The notes under the pieces were generated by a model, which saw nothing but the letters and a program-made list of their open reading frames with translations, was not told the DNA's origin and searched no databases. A stretch of 64,000 nucleotides of DNA. Origin: Allgaiera indica. GTDB taxonomy: Bacteria > Pseudomonadota > Alphaproteobacteria > Rhodobacterales > Rhodobacteraceae. The position numbers and the translations under genes are program-made. The DNA is taken from the NCBI RefSeq assembly GCF_900106675.1, contig NZ_FNOB01000003.1:173212-237211 (forward strand), in the 5' to 3' direction. Numbering within the stretch: position 1 is the first letter of the stretch; each line of letters starts with the position of its first letter. Positions 24,691 to 33,844 of this stretch are shown here, one piece after another.

Positions 24691-25287
24691 ATGGTGCGCC
24701 AGGTAAGGGAGCGTGCTGACGTTGTGCCGCAACTGGCCGAGGTCTTTCGCGTGCACGGGTTCGAAGGGGCCTCGCTAAGCCGGATCCGCGCGGAGACCGG
24801 GTTGGGAAAGGGCAGCCTTTACCACTTCTTTCCAGGTGGCAAGGATGAGATGGCAGCGGCGGTTCTGGCCGATGTCGACGCCTGGTTCCTGCGCGAGGTC
24901 TTCAGCCCGCTCGACAGCCTGCCCCCCGAGGAGGGGCTGGCGCTAATGTGGCGAGCGGTCGACGGGTATTTTGCCTCGGGCCGACGGATCTGCCTTGTCG
25001 GGGCCTTTGCGCTGGACGCGACACGCGATCGCTTCGCGGCGGCGGTGTGCGGCTATTTCGAGCGCTGGATTGCATCGCTGCGCGGCGCTCTTTTGCGGGC
25101 CGGCCTTGCCAACGCCCGGGCGGCGGCGCTGGCCGAGGATCTGGTGCTAAGCATTCAGGGCGCGCTGGTGCTGAGCAGGGCACTACGCGAGGATGCGCCG
25201 GCATCGCACAAGGACACGGTCTTCTCCCGCGCGCTTCGGCGGATGCAGGACGAAGTTGGCCAGGCGCTGAAGCGGCCGCCCGCCTGA
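24691..25287 (+). CDS. TetR-family transcriptional regulator
   Basis: A 198-residue regulator. The N-terminal helix-turn-helix is VFRVHGFEGASLSRIRAETGLGKG, split over positions 18-41, followed by SLYHFFPGGKDEM, a standard TetR pattern. The C-terminal part is an all-helical ligand-binding domain of TetR_C type. ATG 24691 sits 4 bp after the DUF1348 stop. Likely target: the palindromes at 24165-24196, and perhaps the identical palindrome at 12401. Confidence 0.9.
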   Translation: MVRQVRERADVVPQLAEVFRVHGFEGASLSRIRAETGLGKGSLYHFFPGGKDEMAAAVLADVDAWFLREVFSPLDSLPPEEGLALMWRAVDGYFASGRRICLVGAFALDATRDRFAAAVCGYFERWIASLRGALLRAGLANARAAALAEDLVLSIQGALVLSRALREDAPASHKDTVFSRALRRMQDEVGQALKRPPA

Positions 25288-25304
25288 GACGGCGAAGCGC
25301 GCCG

Positions 25305-25769
25305 CTAGCCCCGGCCGCGGTAGGGGGCCACGCCCTGGTCGGGGATCCAGACGCCTTCGGGCGGGGCGCCGGTCTGCCAGAACACGTCGATCGGGATGCC
25401 GCCGCGCGGGTACCAATAGGCGCCGATGCGCAGCCAGCGCGGCTCCAGCAGGTCGACCAGCCGCGTCGCCACCTTCATCGTGCAATCCTCATGGAACGAG
25501 CCGTGATTGCGGAACGAGGTCAGGAACAGCTTCAGCGACTTGCTTTCCACCAGCCAGTCGCCCGGGACGTAGTCGATCACGATATGGGCAAAGTCGGGCT
25601 GCCCGGTCATCGGGCAGAGCGAGGTGAATTCCGGCGCGGTGAAGCGCACGACATAATCCTGGCCGGAATGGCCCGAGGGTACGCGTTCCAGCACCGCCTC
25701 CTCGGGGGAGGCGGGCTGTTCGACCGAGGTGCCAAGCTGGGTCAGGCCCGAGACATCCGTACCCGACAT
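25305..25769 (-). CDS. queF: NADPH-dependent 7-cyano-7-deazaguanine reductase
   Basis: A 154-residue unimodular QueF. The catalytic Cys is C52 in [15 protein letters not shown], with D59 as general acid, and the family motif [16 protein letters not shown] (75-90) follows. It reduces preQ0 to preQ1 in queuosine synthesis. Its ATG lies three bases after the metK stop codon, so it is the second gene of a metK operon and should share the SAM/SAH riboswitch. This is sensible because a later queuosine step (QueA) consumes SAM. Confidence 0.95.
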   Translation of the reverse strand: MSGTDVSGLTQLGTSVEQPASPEEAVLERVPSGHSGQDYVVRFTAPEFTSLCPMTGQPDFAHIVIDYVPGDWLVESKSLKLFLTSFRNHGSFHEDCTMKVATRLVDLLEPRWLRIGAYWYPRGGIPIDVFWQTGAPPEGVWIPDQGVAPYRGRG

Positions 25770-25772
25770 GGC

Positions 25773-26939
25773 CTAGAGCGCCTCCTTCAGCGCATCCACG
25801 AGGTCGGTCTTCTCCCAGGAAAAGCCGCCGTCGGCGTCCGGCGCGCGGCCGAAATGGCCATAGGCCGAGGTGCGCTGGTAGATCGGCTTGTTCAGCCCCA
25901 GATGGGTGCGGATGCCGCGCGGGCTGAGGTTCATCGCCTGCGCCACGGCGCGCTCGATCTTCTCCTCGGCGACGTTGCCGGTGCCGTGGGTGTCGACATA
26001 GATCGACAGCGGCTTGGCCACGCCGATCGCGTAGGAAAGTTGCAGCGTGCAGCGCTTGGCCAGCCCCGCCGCGACCACGTTCTTGGCCAGGTAGCGCGCA
26101 GCATAGGCGGCCGAGCGGTCGACCTTGGTCGGATCCTTGCCCGAAAACGCGCCGCCGCCATGGGGCGCCGCGCCGCCGTAGGTGTCGACGATGATCTTGC
26201 GCCCGGTCAGCCCGGCGTCGCCGTCGGGGCCGCCGATCACGAACTTGCCCGTGGGGTTCACATGCCATTCGGTCACGTCGGTGACCCAGCCCTCGGGCAG
26301 AACCTCCATGATGTAGGGATTGACGATCCGGCGCACGTCGTCCGAGGTCAGCGACGGGTCGATATGCTGGGTCGAGAGCACCAGCGAGGTCACCGCCACC
26401 GGCACCCCGTTCTCGTAGCGGATCGACAACTGCGACTTGGCGTCGGGGCCCAGCTTGGGTTCCGCGCCGGACTTGCGCGCCTGCGCCAGACGCTGCAGGA
26501 TCGCATGGGCGTAGAGGATCGGCGCGGGCATCAGCGCCTCGGTCTCGTCGGTGGCATAGCCGAACATGATGCCCTGGTCGCCGGCGCCCTCATCCTTGTT
26601 GCCCGAGGCGTCCACGCCCTGGGCGATGTCCGCGGACTGGGCGTGCAGGTAGCTGTCGACCTTCATGTTGGCCCAGTGGAAGCCATCCTGTTCATACCCG
26701 ATTTCCTTCACGCAGTCGCGCGCGATGTCTTCGACACGTTCGATCACCTCGCCAGGGCCGCGCACTTCGCCGCCAATGATGACGCGATCGGTGGTGGCGA
26801 AGGTCTCGCAGGCGACGCGGGACTGGGGGTCGGCGGCAAGGAAGGCATCGAGGATGGCATCCGAGATCCGGTCGCAGACCTTGTCTGGGTGGCCCTCCGA
26901 GACGGACTCGGACGTGAAGATGTAGTCGCTGCGGGACAT
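25773..26939 (-). CDS. metK: S-adenosylmethionine synthetase
   Basis: A 388-residue enzyme making SAM from methionine and ATP. Motifs: [20 protein letters not shown] at the N-terminus, [12 protein letters not shown] (methionine loop) and [19 protein letters not shown] (phosphate site). ATG 26939 is used because GGAGCA just upstream is both the Shine-Dalgarno sequence and the last part of the riboswitch; the ATG inside TGGAGC is not the start. The first gene of metK-queF. Confidence 0.97.
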   Translation of the reverse strand: MSRSDYIFTSESVSEGHPDKVCDRISDAILDAFLAADPQSRVACETFATTDRVIIGGEVRGPGEVIERVEDIARDCVKEIGYEQDGFHWANMKVDSYLHAQSADIAQGVDASGNKDEGAGDQGIMFGYATDETEALMPAPILYAHAILQRLAQARKSGAEPKLGPDAKSQLSIRYENGVPVAVTSLVLSTQHIDPSLTSDDVRRIVNPYIMEVLPEGWVTDVTEWHVNPTGKFVIGGPDGDAGLTGRKIIVDTYGGAAPHGGGAFSGKDPTKVDRSAAYAARYLAKNVVAAGLAKRCTLQLSYAIGVAKPLSIYVDTHGTGNVAEEKIERAVAQAMNLSPRGIRTHLGLNKPIYQRTSAYGHFGRAPDADGGFSWEKTDLVDALKEAL

Positions 26940-26942
26940 GAA

Positions 26943-26989
26943 GTGCTCCATTCGGGGTTACGCCGCCACGCCAGGAAGCCGTTGTGGCA
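26943..26989 (-). ncRNA. SAM/SAH riboswitch upstream of metK
   Basis: Minus-strand sequence CCACAACGGCTTCCTGGCGT then GGC, a spacer, and AATGGAGCA just before metK. This matches the conserved core of the SAM/SAH riboswitch of Rhodobacterales: P1 stem GCCAC/GTGGC (26988-26984 with 26969-26965), loop GGCTTCC, and a downstream TGGAGC that pairs back as a pseudoknot and includes the Shine-Dalgarno sequence. Ligand binding would hide the ribosome site and shut off metK and queF. Confidence 0.9.
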
Positions 26990-27001
26990 GTCAATCCCGC
27001 A

Positions 27002-27030
27002 CTGCTATCCTTCCTGCCCCTGGGGGTCAA
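27002..27030 (-). promoter_or_regulatory. Predicted promoter of metK-queF
   Basis: On the minus strand TTGACC (27030-27025), 17-base spacer, TAGCAG (27007-27002). The start point would be near 26995, immediately before the riboswitch. Confidence 0.5.
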
Positions 27031-27258
27031 TGGTGGACGGGGCGGGATACGGTGCGCGCGTCGAGACGCGCCATGCGTGTCGCGGCTCGACGCGCGACGC
27101 CACGGCATGTGCTGTCGGACGGTCGCGCCCGGGTCACGCGGGTTGCACGACCCTGCGAACTCCCTCAATACTGATGTGCGAAATGCGGATGCGCGAAAGG
27201 TGCCGGGAACCTGGGGGTGATCGGGGCGGGCAGGCGCGAAGGCAGCAAAGGATCGAGG

Positions 27259-28359
27259 ATGGGGAATGCGGTGAACAGCGGCCGGCCGGGCCGCAGGGCT
27301 GGCGCTGCCGTCCTCGCGGCGCTGGTCGCGGGGCTGATGCCGGCGCAGGCGGCCCGGGCCGGGGGGCCACCGCTGCCGGTGCAGATCGTCACCGTCCACC
27401 AAAGCGCCGATCTGCGCCGCTTCACCCTGACCGGCGAAATCGCCGCGCGGCACATGTTGACGGCCTCGTTCGCGGATTCCGGTCGGATCGTGGCCTTGCC
27501 CGTCTCCGAGGGCGACCACGTCGCCAAGGGGGCGGTGCTGGCAAGGCTCGATTCCGTCCAGCAGGAACAGGCACTGCTGTCGGCCAAGGCCGCGCTTTCC
27601 TCGGCCGGCGCCAATGCCCGCAAGGCGCGCGAGGATGCCGACCGCCAGGATGGGCTACTGGAACGCGGGGCGACAACCCGCAGCGCCCGCGACGCGGCCG
27701 CCGATCAGCTGCGCGCGGCCGAGGCCGGTGTGGCCCAGGCCCAGGCGGACCTGGACCGCGCCCGGAAGGCGTTGGCCGATACCGAGCTGCGCGCGCCCGC
27801 CGAGGCCACCGTGATCGGCAAGATGGCCGAACTGGGCCAGGTGGTGGGGGCCGCGCAGCCGGTTCTGCGGCTGGCGCTGGGGCAGCAATACGACGCGATC
27901 TTTCAATTGCCCGAGGCCGTGCCCGCCACGCTGGATGTGCACCCCACCCAGGTGACGCTGTCGCCGGTGGGGCGGCCGGACGAAACCGTCGTGGGCCTGC
28001 CGCGACTGATCTCGCCGCTGGTCGATCCGGCGCAGGGGACGGTGAAGGTGACGGTGGGGATGCCTTCGCTGCCCAAGGGGATGCATATCGGCGATCCTGT
28101 CGTGGGCACGGTGGTGTTGCGCGACCCGCCCCGGGTGATGCTGCCCTGGTCGGCGATCACCGCGACGGCCAGCGGCCCCGCCGTCTGGATCGTCGATCCC
28201 GGCACCCGCGCGGTTTCGCTGCGCCAGGTGCAGATCCTGCGGTATGAAACCGGCCGCATCGTCCTGTCGGGCGGGCTGAAGGATGGCCAGCAGGTCGTGG
28301 GGCTGGGCGCCAGCCTGCTGTATCCTGGCCGGATCGTGCGTGGGGTGGGGGAAAAATGA
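27259..28359 (+). CDS. RND efflux periplasmic adaptor subunit, first copy
   Basis: A 366-residue membrane-fusion protein with a signal peptide ending near AQAARAGG. It has a lipoyl/biotinyl half-motif (GRIVALPVSEGDHVAKGAVLA), a helical hairpin rich in Ala, Gln and Arg (about 100-165), the second lipoyl half (LRAPAEATVIGKMAELGQVV) and a beta-barrel domain. It links an inner-membrane RND pump to an outer-membrane channel. ATG 27259 follows AGGATCGAGG. Its stop overlaps the next start as ATGATG. Confidence 0.9.
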   Translation: MGNAVNSGRPGRRAGAAVLAALVAGLMPAQAARAGGPPLPVQIVTVHQSADLRRFTLTGEIAARHMLTASFADSGRIVALPVSEGDHVAKGAVLARLDSVQQEQALLSAKAALSSAGANARKAREDADRQDGLLERGATTRSARDAAADQLRAAEAGVAQAQADLDRARKALADTELRAPAEATVIGKMAELGQVVGAAQPVLRLALGQQYDAIFQLPEAVPATLDVHPTQVTLSPVGRPDETVVGLPRLISPLVDPAQGTVKVTVGMPSLPKGMHIGDPVVGTVVLRDPPRVMLPWSAITATASGPAVWIVDPGTRAVSLRQVQILRYETGRIVLSGGLKDGQQVVGLGASLLYPGRIVRGVGEK

Positions 28360-29441
28360 TGCGCGGAGTGACCGGTTCCGCTTGGCTTGCGGTGATCGCG
28401 CTGACGCTGCTGGCGGCCTGCAAGCCGCAGACCGCCGCGCCGTCGCCGCCGCGCCCGGTCGTGTCCGAGGTGCTGACGCCGCAAGCCGGGCTGCGGCCCG
28501 CCTATGTCGGCACGATCGCGCCCCGGACGCAGACCGATCTTGGCTTTCCGCTGGCCGGCACGCTGGCCGAACGCCCGGTGGAAGAGGGCGATGTCGTCAA
28601 GCGCGGCGCGGTACTGGCCCGGCTTGATCCCCAGCAGCTGGAGGCGCAGATGCGCGCAGCCCAGGCCGGCGTGACGGTGGCCGAGGCGCAGCTGAATTCG
28701 GCCCGGGACGCGGCGGACCGGGCGAAGGCATTGACCGCCAAGGGCGTGAACAGCGCGGCCTCGGAAGAGGCGGCGAAGAATGTGCTGGCGGCCGCCGAGG
28801 CACGGCTGGCCCAGGCCCGCGCGGCGCTGGCGCAAAGCCGCCAGGTGCTGGGCTTTGCCACGCTCAGGGCGCCGCAAGACGGGGTGATCACCCATGTCTA
28901 TGCCCAGCCCGGCGCGGCGTTGAGCGCGGGCCAGAAGGTCGTGCAACTGGCGGCCACGCAGGACCGCGAGGCGGTGATCGACCTGTCGGAACAGGATGCG
29001 GCGGGACTGGCGCCCGGCGCGGTGTTCCAGGTCCGGCTGGAGGCCGCGCCGCAGATCGCCACCACGGCCAGCCTGCGCCGCATCGATCCGGTGGCCGACC
29101 CCACCACCCGCACCCGGCGCCTGCATCTGACGCTGGCCGCCGATGCCGCCGCCGCCTTTCGGCTGGGGGCGCTGGTGCAGGTCGAACCCGGCGCGCGGAC
29201 CAAGGCCCGGCTGACCCTTCCGCGCACCGCCCTGATCGGCGGCAAGCCGCGGGTCTGGGTGGTGTCGCGCCAATCCGGCGCCCGGACCGGCAGGGTGCGC
29301 GCGCAGCCCGTCACCCTGGCCCCCGGCGCCGGCGATCGCCTGGTCGTGGCCGGCGGGCTGAGCGCGGGCGACGAGGTGGTGCTGAAGGGCGTGAACTCGA
29401 TCAAGGACGGGCAGGTTGTCGGCCCGAGGGTGGCGCGATGA
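28356..29441 (+). CDS. RND efflux periplasmic adaptor subunit, second copy (lipoprotein)
   Basis: A 361-residue adaptor with a lipobox LLAAC near residue 22, so it is probably anchored to the inner membrane. Same layout as the previous gene: GTLAERPVEEGDVVKRGAVL, a hairpin of repeated AA(E/Q)A heptads, and LRAPQDGVITHVYAQPGAAL. Two different adaptors before one pump occur in TriABC-type systems, where both are needed. Start overlaps the upstream stop by 4 bp, and its own stop overlaps the pump's ATG. Confidence 0.9.
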   Translation: MMRGVTGSAWLAVIALTLLAACKPQTAAPSPPRPVVSEVLTPQAGLRPAYVGTIAPRTQTDLGFPLAGTLAERPVEEGDVVKRGAVLARLDPQQLEAQMRAAQAGVTVAEAQLNSARDAADRAKALTAKGVNSAASEEAAKNVLAAAEARLAQARAALAQSRQVLGFATLRAPQDGVITHVYAQPGAALSAGQKVVQLAATQDREAVIDLSEQDAAGLAPGAVFQVRLEAAPQIATTASLRRIDPVADPTTRTRRLHLTLAADAAAAFRLGALVQVEPGARTKARLTLPRTALIGGKPRVWVVSRQSGARTGRVRAQPVTLAPGAGDRLVVAGGLSAGDEVVLKGVNSIKDGQVVGPRVAR

Positions 29442-32400
29442 AACGGTTCAACCTGTCGGACTGGGCGCTGGGCCACCGATCCTTCGTGTGGTTCCTGATG
29501 ATCGTCTGCCTGGTCGCGGGCGCCTATGCCTATGTCACCATCGGCCGCGAGGAAGATCCGAATTTCGCGATCAAGACGATGGTGGTCTCGGCCTCGCTGC
29601 CCGGCGCCTCGGTCGAGGAGACGGTGGATCAGGTCACCGACCGGATCGAGAAGAAGTTGCAGGAACTGCCGGAACTGGATTTCACCCGCTCGATCACCCG
29701 GCCGGGGCAGGCGGTGGTCTATGTCAATCTGCTGGCCACCACCAAGGCGCGGGAACTGCCCCGGATCTGGCAGCGCGTGCGCGACATGATGTCCGATATC
29801 CGCCCCGATTTTCCGCAGGAATTCCAGGGCTTCCGCTTCAACGACGATTTCGGCGACGTCTACGGCAACCTCTTTGCCTTCACCGCCGACGGCTTTTCCC
29901 CGCGCGAATTGCGCGACCATGTCGAAACCGTCAAACGCGAGATCCAGGCCCTGCCCGACGCCGGCAAGGTCGAACTTTACGGCACCCGCGACGAGGCGAT
30001 CTATCTGGATTTCTCGCTGCGCAAGCTGGCGGCTCTGGGGTTGAACGAACAGGCGGTGCTGGCCACGCTGCAGACCCAGAACGCGATCCTGCCCTCGGGC
30101 GTGATCAACGCGGGGAACGAACGTGTGCAGGTGCAACTGGGCGGCCAGTTCACCGATGCGCAAAGCCTGGCCGACGTGAACCTGCGCGTGGGCGGGCGTT
30201 TCTTTCGCCTGACCGACGTGGCCTCGATCCGGCGGGGCTATACCGATCCGCCGGCCAACATCTTCCGCTATGACGGGCGGGATGCGATCGGGCTGCGGGT
30301 GGGGATGAAGCCCGGCGCGAACATCATCGACTTCGGCCAGGAACTGCAGCGCGTCATGGCCCGGGCCCGGGCCGAGATGCCGATCGGCATCGCGATCCAT
30401 CAGGTGGCCGATCAGCCGAAGGTGGTCGAACATGCGGTGGGAGGATTTCTGCGGGCGCTGTTCGAGGCTGTGGCAATCGTTCTGATCGTCAGCTTCGTCA
30501 GCCTCGGGCTGCGTGCCGGGCTGGTGGTGACGGTGACCATTCCGCTGGTGCTGGCGATCACCTTCGTGGTGATGAAATATTCCGGCATCTCGCTCCAGCG
30601 GATCTCGCTGGGGGCGCTGATCATCTCGCTGGGCCTGCTGGTCGACGACGCGATGATCACCATCGAAACGATGATCTCACGGCTGGAAAAGGGCGAGACT
30701 CGGCGCCGCGCGGCCTCTTACGCCTGGACCTCGATCGCCTTTCCGATGCTGTCGGGGACACTGGTGACGGTGGCGGGCTTCATCCCGATCGGGCTGAACA
30801 ATTCGGCGGCGGGGGAATTCACCTTCTCGCTGTTCGTGGTGATCGCGGTGTCGCTGCTGGTCAGCTGGATCGCGGCGGTGCTGTTTGCGCCGCTTCTAGG
30901 GGTGACGCTTCTGCCCAAGAACTGGGCCCATCACGATCCCGCCCCGGGGCGGCTGCGGCGCACCTTCCACGGCGTCTTGCGCGCCGCGATGCGGTTTCGT
31001 TGGGTGACCATCGCGGCCACGCTGGCGGTGTTCGGGCTTTCGGTCTTCGGGATGCGCTATGTCGAACAGCAGTTCTTTCCCACCTCCGACCGGCCGGAGC
31101 TGATCGTCGATGTGAACCTGCCCGACAATGCCTCGATCGCCGATACGACGGCCACGGTGGACCGGCTGGAGGGGCAGGTCCGGGGCGATCCCGACGCGCT
31201 GTTCTGGACCAGCTACATCGGCACCAGCGCGCCGCGTTTCATCCTGTCCTATGACGTGGGAACGCCGGCGCCAAACATGGCCCAGATGGTGGTGCAGACC
31301 CCGGGCGTGGCCGCGCGCGATCGGCTGAAGGCGAAGATCCGCGCCTATGCAGATAGCCATCTGCCCGGCGTCGACCTGGTTGCCAAGAACCTGGAAATCG
31401 GCCCGCCGGTGGGCCGCCCGGTGCAATACCGCCTGTCGGGCCCCGACATCGGCGTGCTGCGTGACCACGCGCGGGATCTGGCGGCGGTGGTCGGGTCGAA
31501 CCCGCATCTGCGCGACGTGGTGATGGACTGGAACGCCCCGGCGCGCGTGGTGCGGATCGAGGTGCTGCAGGACAAGGCGCGCCAGCTGGGGATCACGCCG
31601 AAGGATATCGCCGGGTCGCTGAACGCGATCTTCTCGGGGCAGGTGATCACGCAGTTGCGCGACAAGACCTATCTGGTCGACATCACCGCGCGCGGCGACA
31701 AGGCGGCGCGGCATTCGATCGAGGCGCTGAACGGGCTGCAATTGTCGGGGCCGAACGGGGCGGCGGTGCCGCTGTCGTCGCTGGCGGTGTTCCATTACGA
31801 CACCCAGCCCTCGGTGATCTACCAGCGCAACCAGGTGCCCACGATCACCGTGAAGGCGGCGATCTCGGGGCCGGATCAGCCGGCCACGCTGGTCAAGGCG
31901 CTGGCGCCGCAGATCGCGGCGTTCCGCGCCAGCCTGCCGCCGGGCTATGCCGTCGCCATCGGCGGCACCGTGGAAAGCAGCGCCCAAAGCCAGGCGCCGA
32001 TTGCCGCCGTGGTGCCGGTGATGCTGCTGATCATCCTGGCGCTGGTGATGATGCAGATGCAAAGCTTTCGCCTGGCCTTCATCGTCTTTTGCGCCGCGCC
32101 CCTGGGGCTGATCGGCGTGGTCGCGGCGCTGTTGCCGTCGGGCGCGCCGCTGGGCTTTGTCGCGATCCTGGGCGTGCTGGCGCTGATCGGCATCCTGATC
32201 CGCAACTCGATCATCCTGGTACATGAGATCGAGGTGCTGCGCGCGGATGGCATGCCCGCCTGGGACGCGGTCTTCCAGGCCTCGGACAGCCGGGCGCGGC
32301 CGATCCTGCTTACCGCGGCGGCGGCCAGCCTGGCGCTGATCCCCATCGCGCGTGAGATCTTCTGGGGGCCGATGGCTTATGCGATGATGGGCGGCATCAT

Positions 32401-32488
32401 CGCCGGCACGATCGTGACGCTGGTCTTCGTGCCAGCGCTTTACCTTGCGGTGTTTCGTGTCAAGCCGGCGCCGGCGGGGCTGGCCTGA
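29438..32488 (+). CDS. RND-family efflux pump inner-membrane subunit
   Basis: A 1016-residue pump of hydrophobe/amphiphile type. Helix 1 lies at about 15-34, a large periplasmic loop follows, and the proton-relay segment GLLVDDAMITIETMISRLEKG (split: VDDAMI with adjacent Asp residues) is in the fourth helix. The second half repeats the pattern with a long loop and helices such as FIVFCAAPLGLIGVVAALL. Substrate class is drugs, detergents or lipids. No outer-membrane channel gene is in the operon, so a TolC-like protein elsewhere must be used. Confidence 0.92.
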   Translation: MKRFNLSDWALGHRSFVWFLMIVCLVAGAYAYVTIGREEDPNFAIKTMVVSASLPGASVEETVDQVTDRIEKKLQELPELDFTRSITRPGQAVVYVNLLATTKARELPRIWQRVRDMMSDIRPDFPQEFQGFRFNDDFGDVYGNLFAFTADGFSPRELRDHVETVKREIQALPDAGKVELYGTRDEAIYLDFSLRKLAALGLNEQAVLATLQTQNAILPSGVINAGNERVQVQLGGQFTDAQSLADVNLRVGGRFFRLTDVASIRRGYTDPPANIFRYDGRDAIGLRVGMKPGANIIDFGQELQRVMARARAEMPIGIAIHQVADQPKVVEHAVGGFLRALFEAVAIVLIVSFVSLGLRAGLVVTVTIPLVLAITFVVMKYSGISLQRISLGALIISLGLLVDDAMITIETMISRLEKGETRRRAASYAWTSIAFPMLSGTLVTVAGFIPIGLNNSAAGEFTFSLFVVIAVSLLVSWIAAVLFAPLLGVTLLPKNWAHHDPAPGRLRRTFHGVLRAAMRFRWVTIAATLAVFGLSVFGMRYVEQQFFPTSDRPELIVDVNLPDNASIADTTATVDRLEGQVRGDPDALFWTSYIGTSAPRFILSYDVGTPAPNMAQMVVQTPGVAARDRLKAKIRAYADSHLPGVDLVAKNLEIGPPVGRPVQYRLSGPDIGVLRDHARDLAAVVGSNPHLRDVVMDWNAPARVVRIEVLQDKARQLGITPKDIAGSLNAIFSGQVITQLRDKTYLVDITARGDKAARHSIEALNGLQLSGPNGAAVPLSSLAVFHYDTQPSVIYQRNQVPTITVKAAISGPDQPATLVKALAPQIAAFRASLPPGYAVAIGGTVESSAQSQAPIAAVVPVMLLIILALVMMQMQSFRLAFIVFCAAPLGLIGVVAALLPSGAPLGFVAILGVLALIGILIRNSIILVHEIEVLRADGMPAWDAVFQASDSRARPILLTAAAASLALIPIAREIFWGPMAYAMMGGIIAGTIVTLVFVPALYLAVFRVKPAPAGLA

Positions 32489-32553
32489 CGCAGTTGCCGC
32501 CCGCTGCGCGCCTTGCCTACGGATCGGCGCCGCACCCGTCTCGCCAAAGGAAA

Positions 32554-32583
32554 ACCGGCGGAAAGCGCTTGCTTCCCGCCGGT
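32554..32583 (-). terminator. Intrinsic terminator of the lipoprotein gene
   Basis: A 13-bp stem with one mismatch (ACCGGCGGGAAGC with GCTTTCCGCCGGT on the minus strand, loop AAGC), followed leftwards by TTTTCCTTT. It lies after the stop of the gene at 32617 and between it and the convergent RND operon. Confidence 0.8.
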
Positions 32584-32616
32584 TCGTTGAAGGTCGCCCG
32601 GTTCCGCTGCCCGGCC

Positions 32617-32958
32617 CTAGCGGGTGTAGGTGACGTTCTCGCTGGGCGTGGTCGGATCGGTGATATCCTCTCCTGCCTTGAACGGCCCGGTGGCCACGTT
32701 CGGCGGTGCGATGCCCGAGCATACCGGTTTGCCGTACTTGTCGAGCCGCGCCGAAAGATAGCCTTCGATGCCGTCATCGATGATCCAGTGGTCGCAGCCG
32801 GTCGGGTCGACCCAAATGCCGGCCTTCAATTGGCTTAGGTGCTTGTCGCCGATCAGGCCGCGGTCAAAGCCTTTGTTCGGCGGGGTCGCTGTGAATTCGC
32901 CGCAGGCGGCTAGCACGACGGGGATCGTCAGGATGGCGAGTGTTCTGATCGCGGTCAT
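32617..32958 (-). CDS. Small lipoprotein with WVDPxGCxHW domain
   Basis: A 113-residue exported lipoprotein: signal peptide with lipobox VLAAC (C19). The mature part contains IWVDPTGCDHWIIDDGIEGY and then GKPVC. The same pattern occurs in the neighbouring OmpA-family protein (IWIDPDGCEHWAMDDGAEGF...GKPIC). The two cysteines in each copy could form a disulfide. The family is not recognised and its function is unknown. It lies 13 bp after the OmpA-like gene and ends at a terminator, so the two are an operon. Confidence 0.8.
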   Translation of the reverse strand: MTAIRTLAILTIPVVLAACGEFTATPPNKGFDRGLIGDKHLSQLKAGIWVDPTGCDHWIIDDGIEGYLSARLDKYGKPVCSGIAPPNVATGPFKAGEDITDPTTPSENVTYTR

Positions 32959-32971
32959 CTGGTCCGTCCCC

Positions 32972-33607
32972 CTAGCGGATGCATTCGATTTCGACGCGGC
33001 GGTTCAGCGCCATGTTGTGCGCCGAGGTGTTCGGCACCCGCGGGTCGCGCTCGCCGTACCAGCGTACCGTCGCGATCCGTGCCCCGACCGAGCGCGCCAC
33101 CCGCGCCACCGCCATCGCCCGGCGCTTCGACAGACCCATGTTGTAGGCGTCGGAACCGCGGCTGTCGGTATGACCGTTGATTTCGTAGGAAAATGCCTTG
33201 GCGTGGGTGAAGAAATGGGCCAGCTTGCGGCGGCCTTCGGTGCTGATGCGGGCGCTGGCGGTGTGGAACAACTGATCGCTATCCATCACGGCGCAGGTCT
33301 TGACGCGGTGGCAGATCGGTTTGCCATCGCGGGTCAGGCGGATGTCCATGAAGCCTTCGGCCCCGTCATCCATGGCCCAATGTTCGCAACCGTCCGGGTC
33401 GATCCAGATCGTCGGAATGTAGATCTCGCCGGTGCGGGTTTCGGGGGTCGCGGCGCTTGTTCGCGCGGGGGCGGGGGGGGCAACCCTCCCATTCGGCTGG
33501 TAAAGCCCAGGGGTGCCTCCCGCCTGCGCCGTGCCGCCCGTCATTCCAAAGACGAGGAGAGCGGCGCCGAGTGCGGCCAATCCTGCGCGAAATCGTCTGG
33601 AAAACAT
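32972..33607 (-). CDS. OmpA-family peptidoglycan-binding protein
   Basis: A 211-residue protein with a signal peptide ending near GTAQAGG, a Pro/Ala-rich linker, the WIDPxGCxHW domain (about 68-100) shared with the next gene, and a C-terminal OmpA domain. The latter has INGHTDSRGSDAYNMGLSKR and NMALNRRVEI, which bind diaminopimelate in peptidoglycan. It thus tethers the outer envelope to the wall. A run of eight G (33473-33480, C on the coding strand) encodes part of the Pro-rich linker and could slip during replication. No beta-barrel is present. Confidence 0.87.
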   Translation of the reverse strand: MFSRRFRAGLAALGAALLVFGMTGGTAQAGGTPGLYQPNGRVAPPAPARTSAATPETRTGEIYIPTIWIDPDGCEHWAMDDGAEGFMDIRLTRDGKPICHRVKTCAVMDSDQLFHTASARISTEGRRKLAHFFTHAKAFSYEINGHTDSRGSDAYNMGLSKRRAMAVARVARSVGARIATVRWYGERDPRVPNTSAHNMALNRRVEIECIR

Positions 33608-33844
33608 CTTTACTGTGCCCCCTGCCGTAAACCCATAAACGCCGGTCCAACCCCTTCCGGATCTGCCCCTTTGGGAATGGTCCCATACTCTATGTATCGG
33701 AGTCTAGCAAAATTAGGGGTAATGTGGAACGCCTTTCGCAATATATTGTGTCGCAGGCGGAGACATTATCACATCGGCGTGCGCATTGTCCCGTGGCACG
33801 GAACTTGCGACAGGTGGTTTTCCGGTCGGGGAAGCGGGGCGGTT

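Noticed and set aside
24948..28247. A very long plus-strand open frame (about 1100 codons)
   Set aside because: It runs antisense to metK and queF and out of frame with tetR and the RND adaptor; composition is Arg/Gly-rich, typical of a GC-rich shadow frame.
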